Assembly: GCA_041391965.1 (NCBI GenBank)
Contig: JAWKMZ010000004.1
Location: forward strand, 124,001 to 188,000
Direction of reading: 5' to 3'
Source of the DNA: JAWKMZ01 sp041391965
GTDB lineage: Bacteria > Bacteroidota > Bacteroidia > Flavobacteriales > Flavobacteriaceae
Length of the DNA stretch: 64,000 nucleotides
The translations under genes and the position numbers were made by a program. The notes below the pieces were generated by a model. The model was given only the letters and a program-made list of their open reading frames with translations, did no database searches and was not told where the DNA came from. Shown here piece after piece: positions 49,718-58,125 of this stretch. How positions within the stretch are numbered: position 1 is the first letter of the stretch; the number at the start of each line of letters is the position of its first letter.

Positions 49718-50113
49718 TTAAAGCGTTAACATCCAAGTATGTTGTAAACGTTTAAATTTACGAAGCTCACTTCTCAATATAGGCAAATACTCTCTGCCAT
49801 TACTATTACATTGTTCTAAACGTTTGCAGTTTTTGTAAAGCAGGTTGGTTAAACGCTCTACAGATGCCATGTGTTTATGTTTTTTGTCAGAATAGCGTTC
49901 CATTTCGGCTCTTACCATCTCTGGTGCTATAGATGCTGATTGCTGTACAATATCTCCAGTAAAATAGATGTCATTATCTTCAGTTCCATCTGGTTTTAGA
50001 TAAGCTAAATCCTGATTTAAATAGGTAGAAATACTTCGGGATAGAATAATAATTTCCATAGCCTTTTTATAAATAGGCAAATCAGACAAGTGTGATGGGA
50101 TTTGGTAGGACAT
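49718..50113 (-). CDS. Small four-helix-bundle-like protein
   Basis: A 131-aa, all-helical cytoplasmic protein; ATG at 50113 (MSYQIPSHL). The helix DLPIYKKAMEIIILSRSIST resembles the start of S23/four-helix-bundle proteins and of the gene at 50729 (PLHKKAMEIKQLVDSI). The C-terminal part is basic (LRSELRKFKRLQHTW). It is divergent from the AsnC-type regulator at 50229. Function unknown. Confidence 0.6.
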   Translation of the reverse strand: MSYQIPSHLSDLPIYKKAMEIIILSRSISTYLNQDLAYLKPDGTEDNDIYFTGDIVQQSASIAPEMVRAEMERYSDKKHKHMASVERLTNLLYKNCKRLEQCNSNGREYLPILRSELRKFKRLQHTWMLTL

Positions 50114-50163
50114 TTTCAATAGCAATTTTATCAAAATTAATGACAAGCTATCACATAATACTA

Positions 50164-50191
50164 TTGATATTAAAGTAAATGTATATATTTG
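50164..50191 (+). promoter_or_regulatory. Promoter of the AsnC/Lrp gene
   Basis: TTG (50164-50166), a 17-bp spacer and TATATTTG (50184-50191) end 37 bp before the ATG at 50229. On minus, TAATTTTG (50139-50132) could serve the divergent gene. Confidence 0.6.
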
Positions 50192-50228
50192 CTTTAAATA
50201 TTAACGAATAATAAGTGCTTTTGTTTAA

Positions 50229-50675
50229 ATGAATATAGATTTGCTAAACTGGAAGATATTGAAGTGTTTGCAACAGAATGCGAGACTATCAAATGCTGAA
50301 ATTGGTCGACAGGTTGGTATTAGTTCGCCAGCGGTTTCTGAACGTATTAAAAAATTAGAAGATGCAGGTGTTATAAGAGGCTATCATACCCATATTTCGC
50401 CTATTGAAGCTGGATATCAGCTTAAAGCCATAATTACTTTAAGAGCATTTATGGGGATGTTAAAACCGTTTTTGGAAAAGGTAAAAACCTATGATGAGGT
50501 TTTGAATTGTTATCGCATTACAGGAAATGAAAATATAGTGATGGAAGTCGTGCTTAAAAATCAAAAGCATTTAGAAAGTTTTATTGATCAACTCATTATT
50601 TATGGTGAAACCAAAACGCAGATTGTCCTATCGCATGTGGTGAGTTTTAATGATGTAAAACCGCTGAAAAAGTAG
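50229..50675 (+). CDS. Lrp/AsnC family transcriptional regulator
   Basis: A 148-aa feast/famine regulator. The N-terminal helix-turn-helix is ILKCLQQNARLSNAEIGRQV then ISSPAVSERIKKLEDAGVI. The C-terminal RAM effector domain includes NCYRITGNENIVMEVVLKN. It probably binds an amino acid or related ligand. Flanked by two related small helical proteins and near an MFS exporter, a plausible regulon. Confidence 0.92.
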   Translation: MNIDLLNWKILKCLQQNARLSNAEIGRQVGISSPAVSERIKKLEDAGVIRGYHTHISPIEAGYQLKAIITLRAFMGMLKPFLEKVKTYDEVLNCYRITGNENIVMEVVLKNQKHLESFIDQLIIYGETKTQIVLSHVVSFNDVKPLKK

Positions 50676-50728
50676 CCTGTTTTTGACTTGGCTTAAACCT
50701 TTAAAGTTTTTTGAAATCTTGTAGCTTG

Positions 50729-51229
50729 TTAGTTGTCTGTAAAATCATCAGGATTAAATGGAAGATCTTCATCAGGATCTATATCATCATAATTGATGCC
50801 TGGTGGATTAAAAAGTCCCCAACGGTCTATATGATAATTCCAGTAATCAAAGGTGTTTACCCATTCGGCAAACAAAACTCTAAAGGTATCCAATTCGTCA
50901 CGCAACACATCTAAATATTCAAGGTCTTTAAACCCAAAATTTTCTAAGGTATAGGTGTCTGTAATTATCTCAATAGCTGCTTTTCTGATAAGGGTTGCAT
51001 TTTCCATTTTTATATCATAAACTGTATCTTCAGAAGACGCTTCCGCAATTTTTGCAGGAATAATCAACGAATTATCCACCATAAAATTAAAGCAATTGTC
51101 AATCATTTCGCCTTCTTCAACCGTTTCATAATCCATTTCGGCTTCTAATAAAATTTCTGCAATTGAATCAACCAATTGTTTAATTTCCATTGCTTTTTTA
51201 TGCAAAGGCATATGTTCCCATGGTTTCAT
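50729..51229 (-). CDS. Acidic four-helix-bundle-like protein
   Basis: A 166-aa, strongly acidic helical protein. The first helix (MPLHKKAMEIKQLVDSIAEI) is related to that of the 131-aa protein on the other side of the AsnC gene. The middle part (NSLIIPAKIAEASSEDTVYD) also has the bundle pattern, and it ends in an Asp/Pro-rich tail (DDIDPDEDLPFNPDDFTDN). Function unknown. It converges with the AsnC gene and lies 51 bp downstream of the MFS gene's stop-strand neighbour region. Confidence 0.6.
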   Translation of the reverse strand: MKPWEHMPLHKKAMEIKQLVDSIAEILLEAEMDYETVEEGEMIDNCFNFMVDNSLIIPAKIAEASSEDTVYDIKMENATLIRKAAIEIITDTYTLENFGFKDLEYLDVLRDELDTFRVLFAEWVNTFDYWNYHIDRWGLFNPPGINYDDIDPDEDLPFNPDDFTDN

Positions 51230-51279
51230 AAGGCTGTTATTTTTATTTATATATGAAAACGATGTATACTAATGTAAAG

Positions 51280-52491
51280 TTATTGTATTTCGCGTTTAGA
51301 AATCATAAAATTTTTGAGTACGATTAATAACATTACAGAAAAGGCTGCTAATATGGTCATTAATATCCATGTGTTGTCATAACCTAAGCCACTTATCATA
51401 TGCAAACCTAAGTTGTGTCCAAAAATATGCGACACCGAAAATGAGATGGTGTATAGTGCCATATATTCTCCTTGTTTGCCACGTTTAGCGCGTTGCATGG
51501 CAAAAGCGTTGGAAAATGGAAACGCAATCATTTCGCCAAGGGTCATTAGTATCATTCCGATAATTAAAATGCCTATCCAAGAGGTGAAAATTAAAATCAA
51601 AAAGCTTAATCCAGTTAGCAATGCTCCAAAAAGCATCAGTCCAGATTTTGTAAAATTGGTAGTTTCGAGCCATTTGATAAGTGGCATTTCAAAGGCAAAA
51701 ATTAAAAATCCGTTAAGACCTAAAAGGATACCGATTTCTAATTCTGATAATCCATTTATTTCTTTATAAAACAGTGGCATTGTAGAAAAATATTGTAAAA
51801 ATACAATACCAAATAAAACCATGGCTCCCAGAAAAATAAGGAACGACTTGTCACTATATGCCGATGTTGGATGTTGGTTGACTTCCACATCAATGGCTTT
51901 TGATTTTTTGGGATGTAAAACATTTAAAAGGACAATGCTGGCAATTATACAGGTAATGCCATCAACCCAAAACAAACCACCATAATTAAGAGTTGTAATA
52001 ATCAATCCACCAATGGCTGGACCAGCAGAAAACCCAAGGTTAATAGCCAAACGGATAAGTGTAACTGAACGTGTTTTGTTTTCGGGTTTGCTATAAGTGC
52101 TCAATGCTACAAACATGGCAGGTCTAAACATATCGGCAATCAGCATAACTGTAAAAATACCAATGCAAAAGCCCGCAAATGTGGATAAAAACTGGAGTCC
52201 AATAAATAATCCTCCAGTGGTTAATAAGCTAAAAACCATTACTTTATAATAGCCAATTTGGTCTGTAAGTTTGCCACCAAGCCATGAACCTGCTACAGAA
52301 CCTAATCCGAAGGCACTCATGATCCACCCAACATCTGCTGGTGTAAAATCTAAACTTGTGGTTAAATACAAAGATAAAAACGGAATGACCATAGTGCCAG
52401 CTCTATTTATCAAAGTAATTAAAGCCAACCACCAGACTTCTCTTGAAAGCCCTCTGAAAGTATTAATATAGTTGTTATAAAGTGTTTTCAT
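51280..52491 (-). CDS. MFS transporter
   Basis: A 403-aa major-facilitator transporter with 12 predicted helices. The loop 2-3 motif reads GSWLGGKLTDQIGYYKV, matching motif A (GxLaDrxGrkp-like). Hydrophobic segments are regularly spaced and the central loop is charged (HPKKSKAIDVEVNQHP). It is likely an exporter of drug or metabolite type; the substrate cannot be named. The leader on minus holds a hairpin with a T-rich 3' side at 52517-52540, a potential attenuator. Confidence 0.88.
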   Translation of the reverse strand: MKTLYNNYINTFRGLSREVWWLALITLINRAGTMVIPFLSLYLTTSLDFTPADVGWIMSAFGLGSVAGSWLGGKLTDQIGYYKVMVFSLLTTGGLFIGLQFLSTFAGFCIGIFTVMLIADMFRPAMFVALSTYSKPENKTRSVTLIRLAINLGFSAGPAIGGLIITTLNYGGLFWVDGITCIIASIVLLNVLHPKKSKAIDVEVNQHPTSAYSDKSFLIFLGAMVLFGIVFLQYFSTMPLFYKEINGLSELEIGILLGLNGFLIFAFEMPLIKWLETTNFTKSGLMLFGALLTGLSFLILIFTSWIGILIIGMILMTLGEMIAFPFSNAFAMQRAKRGKQGEYMALYTISFSVSHIFGHNLGLHMISGLGYDNTWILMTILAAFSVMLLIVLKNFMISKREIQ

Positions 52492-52516
52492 TTTGATGGA
52501 TTGGTATAAAAATAAA

Positions 52517-52540
52517 AAGCCCGACGTTACAGTCGGACTT
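52517..52540 (-). promoter_or_regulatory. Hairpin with T-run in the MFS leader (possible attenuator)
   Basis: On minus, AAGTCCGAC / GTCGGGCTT (one mismatch) is followed by TTTATTTTTAT. No minus-strand gene ends here, so it would terminate a leader transcript 25 bp before the MFS ATG. Upstream (52634-52643) lies the palindrome CGTTGCAACG. Confidence 0.55.
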
Positions 52541-52693
52541 TTATATATTATATTTATTGATATTTATATCGTCATAGTATATACTGCGTCCAACTCCTAT
52601 AAGAATAGGTGTATTGTTTGTTATAAATTGTGACGTTGCAACGCATGATTTTAATTTTAATACCTCAAATCTAAACAAAATAATTAGAAGTTG

Positions 52694-52701
52694 TATTTTT
52701 G
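52694..52701 (+). promoter_or_regulatory. TAnnTTTG -7 element for the DUF1684 gene
   Basis: TATTTTTG lies 22 bp before the ATG at 52723, which excludes the longer upstream start. Confidence 0.55.
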
Positions 52702-52722
52702 AATCCTAAAAAAAATAGTGTT

Positions 52723-53328
52723 ATGAAAATTGTTTTTACCCTTTTGCTGAGTTTTGTGTTTTTAAGCAGTTGTGCCCAAGATAAAATAACTGAAGTTGGA
52801 GCTACTGATTTTCAAAAAGAGATGAATGCCGAATATAAAGACGCTTCTACATCGCCTTTAAAAGACAAGGATAGAGCTGTTTTTGAAGGTTTGGACTTTT
52901 TTGCGTTTGATTCTGCTTATGTGGTCAAAGCTAAGTTTTCAAAATTAGACAATGAGCAACCTTTTGAAATGAAAACCACTACAGAACGCTTACCTGTTTA
53001 TGTAAAATATGGCAAAGTAAGCTTTGAATTAAAAGGACAAAGGTTTGAATTGAATGTGTATCAGAATCAAGATTTGATGAAAAAAGAAGGATATGAAGAC
53101 TATTTATTTTTACCTTTTTTAGATCATACCAATGGTAATGAAAGCTATGGTGGTGGACGTTATATTGATATGCGAATTCCAAAAGGTGACACGGTTGAGA
53201 TAGATTTTAATAAGGCTTATAATCCATATTGTGCTTACAATGAAAAATATTCTTGTCCATTAGTACCAACAGAAAACTATTTAGATACAGAGGTTAGAGC
53301 AGGTGTTAAGGTGTTTAAAAAGCATTAA
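52723..53328 (+). CDS. DUF1684 family lipoprotein
   Basis: A 201-aa lipoprotein; ATG at 52723, lipobox LSSC (FLSSCAQD). It matches DUF1684 by FFAFDSAYVVKAKF, LFLPFLDHTNGNESYGGGRY and the conserved C-terminal block FNKAYNPYCAYNEKYSCPLV, PTENYLDTEVRAGVK. The family is broadly distributed; no activity is established. Monocistronic with its own promoter. Confidence 0.88.
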   Translation: MKIVFTLLLSFVFLSSCAQDKITEVGATDFQKEMNAEYKDASTSPLKDKDRAVFEGLDFFAFDSAYVVKAKFSKLDNEQPFEMKTTTERLPVYVKYGKVSFELKGQRFELNVYQNQDLMKKEGYEDYLFLPFLDHTNGNESYGGGRYIDMRIPKGDTVEIDFNKAYNPYCAYNEKYSCPLVPTENYLDTEVRAGVKVFKKH

Positions 53329-53381
53329 TTCTAAAATTTAGCCACCAATTGAATGTTTTCTTTTGTGTTGCATTTGATGCT

Positions 53382-53750
53382 TCAAATTTTTGCCAGAAAC
53401 ATTCCAGCAAAAACTGCTAAAAAGCCAATAACAAAACTTGCAATGGTATAAATAGCAAAACTTGTAAAATCACCTGACTTTAAAAAGATATGATTTTCGT
53501 AAGCAAAGGTTGAAAATGTCGTAAAGCCTCCACAAAAGCCTGTTGCCAATAAAAGTGTTTGGCTTGTGTTTAGAGTGTTATTTTTAGCAGCCAGCCCTAA
53601 AATGATGCCAATAAGCAAACTGCCTAAAATGTTGGCTAAAAAAGTACCATACGGAATTCCAGTTTCTAAACTATTAAGGTGCTTGCCTATAAGAAACCGC
53701 AAAACGCTCCCAAATCCGCCACCTACAAAAACTAATAAGAGTTGTTTCAC
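53382..53750 (-). CDS. crcB: Fluoride efflux channel CrcB/Fluc
   Basis: A 122-aa four-helix membrane protein that exports fluoride as a dual-topology dimer. GGGFGSVLRF near the N-terminus, TFLANILGSLLIG and GFCGGFTTFSTFAYE are the Fluc signatures. It starts with GTG at 53750; the GTGA overlaps the TGA of the upstream gene, showing translational coupling. No fluoride riboswitch (no recognisable core) precedes the operon. A single crcB copy suggests a homodimer. Confidence 0.93.
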   Translation of the reverse strand: MKQLLLVFVGGGFGSVLRFLIGKHLNSLETGIPYGTFLANILGSLLIGIILGLAAKNNTLNTSQTLLLATGFCGGFTTFSTFAYENHIFLKSGDFTSFAIYTIASFVIGFLAVFAGMFLAKI

Positions 53751-54700
53751 TGTACCTTGTTTTCTTTAACAGGAATGTATATTTCGGTTATCCAATTAGC
53801 TGGGTTTGGTGTGCTTCCAGGATCGTTGGTGTACACTTCAAAAGGGCTCATTTCAGATGGCTCCAAATGGTTATCTTTTATATATTGGAATGCTTTTTCC
53901 CAAGCCTCTCCTAAATTGGTATAATTGCCTTTTAGGGTTACTTTGAGTGCTTTGGTTCTATCCATATAACCACACAAAACTGGGCTGTCATCGGCTACAT
54001 TAATTTTGTCTTTAACAGGAATAGCGTTACTGATGACCACATTGTTGGTTTCAGAATCCATTTTTAAATAAATAGTAAAAGGCATTCCTGTAAAAGGGAT
54101 GCTGTGCTCTGACATAAAATTCATAATTTCTGCATATTGTTTTGCCATCACATTGCTTAGGTTGTTAACCGTTGTCGCAATAGATTTATACATAAAAAAA
54201 CCGCCACCATAATCGGTCAAACCATTAATTTTAATTGAGTATACTTCCATACTTTTAATGACAGCACTATCCAATTTGCCTAAATTTTGTTCCATTTTAG
54301 AACCCAATTGATGCGCTACATCGCCTTTAAATACCGATGCCATTTTAAAACCAAAGGACAGGTTATCAGCTTTAAGTGTTTGCGTTACGTTTGTGGCACC
54401 TTTACCATCAGGTTGAAAACTCCAGTTGATACCTGATGTTGGTAAATTAGTGCTTTTAAGCTGTTGTGTTATGGTGTTTGGTGCAGTTGCGTTTAGTGTT
54501 TTTGTTTGGTCCTCAGGGTTAAATGAAGTCCAAGTATTTTGTTGCGTAGAGTCATTAACCATATCAAAAATGATGCTTGCAGGTGCTTTTATAGATGTTG
54601 TTTTTGAAACTTCAAAAGAATTGGGTTGGACAGCGACATAAATAGAAAGACCAATAAAAGCAAGTATGATAAGAAAAAGTAGGTATTTTATAGATTTCAT
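53747..54700 (-). CDS. Membrane-anchored SRPBCC / GyrI-like effector-binding protein
   Basis: A 317-aa protein; ATG at 54700 (MKSIKYLLFLII), with one N-terminal hydrophobic anchor. Residues about 35-160 have an SRPBCC (START-like) pattern (SIKAPASIIFDMVNDSTQQN, TWTSF). Residues about 170-310 have a GyrI-like small-molecule-binding pattern ending in FEVYTNDPGSTPNPANWITE, IYIPV. This pairing is common in Bacteroidota. Ligand and role are unknown. It is translationally coupled to crcB by a 4-bp overlap. Confidence 0.8.
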   Translation of the reverse strand: MKSIKYLLFLIILAFIGLSIYVAVQPNSFEVSKTTSIKAPASIIFDMVNDSTQQNTWTSFNPEDQTKTLNATAPNTITQQLKSTNLPTSGINWSFQPDGKGATNVTQTLKADNLSFGFKMASVFKGDVAHQLGSKMEQNLGKLDSAVIKSMEVYSIKINGLTDYGGGFFMYKSIATTVNNLSNVMAKQYAEIMNFMSEHSIPFTGMPFTIYLKMDSETNNVVISNAIPVKDKINVADDSPVLCGYMDRTKALKVTLKGNYTNLGEAWEKAFQYIKDNHLEPSEMSPFEVYTNDPGSTPNPANWITEIYIPVKENKVQ

Positions 54701-54769
54701 TCGTTTTTGGTTGTGTTGTACACATCCAAAGATAATCAATTTTGATGAATTTAAAATACTTGTATCTTA

Positions 54770-54856
54770 TTAGACATCTTGTTTTTTGTTGATGCTGAAA
54801 ATAAGCAAAAGAACATTGATAATAATTAAAATGGTAACTAAGAGGAGTAGTTTCAT
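54770..54856 (-). CDS. Tiny single-helix membrane protein (28 aa)
   Basis: A 28-codon ORF with one hydrophobic helix (MKLLLLVTILIIINVLLLIF) and a short charged tail (SINKKQDV). It is the kind of tiny membrane protein missed by annotation. No homologous function is known. It lies between the SRPBCC/GyrI gene and a terminator on minus; it could be expressed from its own promoter. Confidence 0.5.
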   Translation of the reverse strand: MKLLLLVTILIIINVLLLIFSINKKQDV

Positions 54857-54935
54857 GATTGGATTTTTTGAATCATCGAAGTTTTGTAAAAAGGTCATCA
54901 TTTTTTTATTTGAGATGATTGTTTTGAGGTAGAAA

Positions 54936-54963
54936 AAAATCCTCATTGCTGAGGGATTTTTAA
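54936..54963 (-). terminator. Terminator on minus
   Basis: The AATCCTCA / TGAGGGATT-type stem (one bulge) around TTGC is followed on minus by a T7 run. It probably ends the transcript of the gene at 55117. Confidence 0.7.
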
Positions 54964-55116
54964 AATGGTTGGCAAAGTGTTTATATTCCTTGTGATTATA
55001 GTAAAACCAGCTAATTTGGTTGATAAAAGCATACCTAATAAAAGGTATATTAAGCCATTAAGATAATAAAAAGTGTTAAATAAGATGGTTGTTGACTTAA
55101 ATAAAGCGAAAGAAGT

Positions 55117-55305
55117 TTATTTTACAAAAATAAATTTTATCATAGTAATTAATAAAATAAAAGCAATAAAGGCAATCAATACCCAAACGCTACCTTTATA
55201 GTATTTTTTATGAAGTTTTATATCTTTTCTATAGGTGTAGAATAGTAATGCTACAAAAACAACCAGAAATAAAACAGCAAAAACCCATTGACCTTTTGTA
55301 AACAT
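55117..55305 (-). CDS. Small two-helix membrane protein (62 aa)
   Basis: A 62-aa protein; ATG at 55305 (MFTKGQWVFAVLFLVVFVAL). Two transmembrane helices are separated by a basic loop (TYRKDIKLHKKYYKGS). I recall close counterparts in Flavobacteriaceae as conserved hypotheticals. Function unknown. Divergent from the MazG-like gene, only 34 bp away. Confidence 0.75.
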   Translation of the reverse strand: MFTKGQWVFAVLFLVVFVALLFYTYRKDIKLHKKYYKGSVWVLIAFIAFILLITMIKFIFVK

Positions 55306-55339
55306 ATTCTTATTTTTATGCAAAATTAAGTCAATTAAA

Positions 55340-55726
55340 ATGAAGAAAAAAATAGAAGCTGTTAAAGCCTTTCATACAGCATTCAAATTAGGATATCAAA
55401 ACACTCCAAAAGCCAATTTGGGTGCAAATAAAAATAAGTTGCGTTATGAATTAATGCACGAAGAAAACCAAGAGTATTTAGAAGCTGCCAATGCTGATGA
55501 TTTGGTTGAAGTTGCTGATGCTCTTGGTGATATGCTCTATATTTTGTGTGGTACAATTATAGAACATGGCTTACAGCACAAAATAGAGGAAATATTTGAT
55601 GAAATACAACGTAGCAATATGAGCAAATTAGGTGATGATGGCGAACCTATTTATAGAGAAGACGGCAAAGTGCTAAAAGGACCTCATTACTTTAAACCAG
55701 ATATTCTTAAAATACTCAACACTTAA
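55340..55726 (+). CDS. MazG/HisE-like nucleoside triphosphate pyrophosphohydrolase
   Basis: A 128-aa all-alpha NTP pyrophosphohydrolase. The metal-binding signature EENQEYLEAANADDLVEVAD, then ALGDMLYILCG, is the ExxE...ExxD motif of the superfamily. The C-terminal RSNMSKLGDDGEPIYREDGK is typical of the phosphoribosyl-ATP pyrophosphohydrolase-like subgroup. It probably cleans aberrant nucleotides; the substrate is uncertain, and there are no his genes nearby. Monocistronic with a strong terminator. Confidence 0.85.
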   Translation: MKKKIEAVKAFHTAFKLGYQNTPKANLGANKNKLRYELMHEENQEYLEAANADDLVEVADALGDMLYILCGTIIEHGLQHKIEEIFDEIQRSNMSKLGDDGEPIYREDGKVLKGPHYFKPDILKILNT

Positions 55727-55741
55727 AGTGAAGCTACAAAT

Positions 55742-55793
55742 AAAAAATCCCAAATTCTAATGGTTAAATGATTGGAATTTGGGATTTTTTTTA
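55742..55793. terminator. Bidirectional terminator
   Basis: The 16-bp stem AAAAAATCCCAAATTC / GAATTTGGGATTTTTT (55742-55757, 55775-55790) serves the MazG-like gene and the convergent ilvE. Confidence 0.93.
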
Positions 55794-55809
55794 ATTGTAG
55801 CAAAATGTT

Positions 55810-56883
55810 TTAAACTTCAAAACGCCATTGGTGTTTGTCTTCGGCTAAATTTTGCTGAATGTTTAGCATTTGTTCTTTTAATAATCCTGCGTATGATGTT
55901 TCTAAATGTGGCAATTCAAAGACTTCTTCAGCATGTTCAAAAGCTGAAATAGGACTAACAACAGCAGCAGTTCCTGCTCCAAATATTTCTTTAAGTGTTC
56001 CTTTTTTAGAGGCTTCTTTTATCTCACTAACTCTTACAGGTCTTACTTCTACCGCAATATGGTTGTCTTGAGCTAATTGAATAATACTTTTTCGGGTAAT
56101 ACCATCTAAAATCCGGTCGCTTATTGGTGCTGTAATTAAGGTGTCATTTATTCTAAAGAATATATTCATAGTACCTGCTTCTTCCAAAAATTCATGGGTA
56201 TGAGCATCAGTCCATATGACTTGTTGATAGCCTTTTTGTTGTGCTAAACTTGTTGGGTAAAATTGCGCAGCATAATTACCAGCCGCTTTTGCAAAACCAA
56301 CACCACCATTAGCAGATCTGCTATATTTTTCAGCAAATAACACACGTACTTCGCCTGTATAATATGCCTTTGCTGGTGAACAAATAATCATAAAACGATA
56401 AGTGCTTGCTGGTGAGGCTGATATAGCAGGTTCTGTCGCAATTACAAAAGGGCGTATGTATAAAGAGTTGCCTTTTCCTGATTTTATCCAATTGCTATCT
56501 ATTTTTAAAAGTGTGGTTAAACCTTCAAAAAAGTAGTCTTTTGGAAATTCTGGTATTGCTAAGCGTGCAGCCGATTTATTAATACGTTTAAAATTTTCTT
56601 CAGGTCTAAATAAAAATACCTTTCCGTTTTCATCTTTATAGGCTTTCATGCCTTCAAAAACCGCTTGACCATAATGAAAAACTCTTGATGAAGGCTCCAT
56701 GGTCATGGCTTGGTAAGGTATAATTTTGGGTTGTTTCCATTCGCCATCTGCATAGTCGCAAATAAACATGTGGTCAGTAAAGGTTCTACCAAATTGTAAA
56801 TTTTCAAAATCAACATTAGTAAGCTTAGATTGTTTTGCTTTTACTATATCGATTTCGTAAGTTGTAAGCTTCGTCATTTTCAT
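55810..56883 (-). CDS. ilvE: Branched-chain-amino-acid aminotransferase
   Basis: A 357-aa PLP enzyme of fold type IV, transaminating Leu, Ile and Val. FGRTFTDHMFICDY, FHYGQAVFEGMKAYK and LFRPEENFKRINKSAARL are the BCAT type-2 N-terminus. The PLP-lysine lies in FAKAAGNYAAQF, then WTDAHTHEFLEEAGTMNIFF and LDGITRKSIIQLA follow. Two ATG codons (56883, 56877) compete and the first was taken. Single gene with a terminator. Confidence 0.94.
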   Translation of the reverse strand: MKMTKLTTYEIDIVKAKQSKLTNVDFENLQFGRTFTDHMFICDYADGEWKQPKIIPYQAMTMEPSSRVFHYGQAVFEGMKAYKDENGKVFLFRPEENFKRINKSAARLAIPEFPKDYFFEGLTTLLKIDSNWIKSGKGNSLYIRPFVIATEPAISASPASTYRFMIICSPAKAYYTGEVRVLFAEKYSRSANGGVGFAKAAGNYAAQFYPTSLAQQKGYQQVIWTDAHTHEFLEEAGTMNIFFRINDTLITAPISDRILDGITRKSIIQLAQDNHIAVEVRPVRVSEIKEASKKGTLKEIFGAGTAAVVSPISAFEHAEEVFELPHLETSYAGLLKEQMLNIQQNLAEDKHQWRFEV

Positions 56884-56993
56884 TTTTATTTCTGCTGCGA
56901 ATTTAGTGAATTATTGCAGTATAAAAAACCAAAACTTATTTTAAAAAATCTGTATCTTTACCCTTGTAATTTTTTTAAAAAGTGAACCGAATT

Positions 56994-57461
56994 ATGAGAA
57001 CTATTATTTATATTTTATTTATTGCTTTAACCTTTACATCTTGTAAAAAGAACGAATCAAGCTATGCCTCTTTTGGAGACCAAATTGATGCAACCAATGC
57101 GATGTCGGCATCAAAAATGGCCGAAAATTATAAAACCATGGCTGTTGGAGATACTATAAACTCTAAAATGACTGCAAAAGTTATTGAAGTTTGCCAATCA
57201 AAAGGTTGTTGGATGAAACTCGATTTGGAAGATGGCAATCAAGTAATGGTAAAATTTAAAGATTATGGGTTTTTTATGCCAAAAGATATTGCAGGCAAAG
57301 AGGTTGTAGTTAATGGTTTGGCTTTTGTAAATGAAGTTCCTGTAGATGAACAACGTCATTATGCTGAAGATGGTGGTGCTACAGCCGAAGAAATAGCAGC
57401 TATTACAGCACCTAAAAAAACTTTTTCTTTTGAAGCTGATGGTGTGTTGTTAAAAAATTAG
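56994..57461 (+). CDS. DUF4920 lipoprotein
   Basis: A 155-aa lipoprotein; ATG at 56994 (the upstream GTG is less likely), lipobox FTSC. DUF4920 is recognised by ASFGDQIDATNAMSASKM, AKVIEVCQSKGCWMKLDLED and KFKDYGFFMPKDIAGKEVVV. It has an OB-like beta fold with two conserved cysteines; function unknown. It is followed by the mnmD start after 1 bp, so the pair is an operon. Confidence 0.87.
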   Translation: MRTIIYILFIALTFTSCKKNESSYASFGDQIDATNAMSASKMAENYKTMAVGDTINSKMTAKVIEVCQSKGCWMKLDLEDGNQVMVKFKDYGFFMPKDIAGKEVVVNGLAFVNEVPVDEQRHYAEDGGATAEEIAAITAPKKTFSFEADGVLLKN

Positions 57462-57462
57462 T

Positions 57463-58125
57463 TTGCAACGAAAAATAATCACCACAGCAGATGGTTCTAA
57501 CACCATACATTTAGAAGATTGGAATGAACATTACCACTCGGTTCATGGTGCTATTAATGAAGCCTATCACGTTTTTATAAATGCTGGTTTACACTTTGTG
57601 AATCTCAAAAAATTATCAATTCTTGAAATTGGTTTTGGTACAGGATTGAATGCATTTATCACTTTAATTGAAGCAGAAAAACAGAATTTGACCGTTGATT
57701 ATGTTGGTGTTGAAGCCTTTCCTATACCTTCCGATGAAATGACTTTACTGAATTATCCTGAACAATTATCAGCAGCAGACAAAACGCCTATTTTTAATAC
57801 ATTACATACCGTTTCTTGGGAAGATACGCATACCATAACCTCAAATTTTATACTTACCAAACAGCAAAAATTATTTAAAGAGATACGTGATACAAACCAA
57901 TACAATCTCATTTATTTTGATGCGTTTGGAGCACGCGTACAACCAGAATTATGGACAGAAGCCATTTTTAAAATCATGTTCGATGCTTTGAAGGATGCTG
58001 GAGTTTTAGTCACATATTCAGCAAAAGGCAGTGTACGTCGTGCTTTGCAAGCGGTTGGTTTTAGTGTAGAACGACTTCCTGGACCTCCAGGGAAAAGAGA
58101 AATGTTACGAGCCAAAAAAGTTTAA
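57463..58125 (+). CDS. mnmD: tRNA (mnm5s2U34) methyltransferase, MnmD type
   Basis: A 220-aa SAM-dependent methyltransferase that completes mnm5s2U at the wobble position. The stand-alone D domain, without the oxidase half of MnmC, is usual outside Proteobacteria. Motifs: LEDWNEHYHSVHGAINEAYH, LEIGFGTGLNAFITLIEA (SAM), FDAFGARVQPELW and GSVRRALQAVGFSVERLPG with PPGKREMLRA. The start is TTG at 57463; no ATG fits the conserved N-terminus. It starts 1 bp after the DUF4920 stop. Confidence 0.92.
   Translation: MQRKIITTADGSNTIHLEDWNEHYHSVHGAINEAYHVFINAGLHFVNLKKLSILEIGFGTGLNAFITLIEAEKQNLTVDYVGVEAFPIPSDEMTLLNYPEQLSAADKTPIFNTLHTVSWEDTHTITSNFILTKQQKLFKEIRDTNQYNLIYFDAFGARVQPELWTEAIFKIMFDALKDAGVLVTYSAKGSVRRALQAVGFSVERLPGPPGKREMLRAKKV

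Noticed and set aside
53751..54769. Fluoride riboswitch for crcB
   Set aside because: crcB is the second gene of a coupled pair, and no GGNGAUGG-type pseudoknot sequence was seen in the gene leader.
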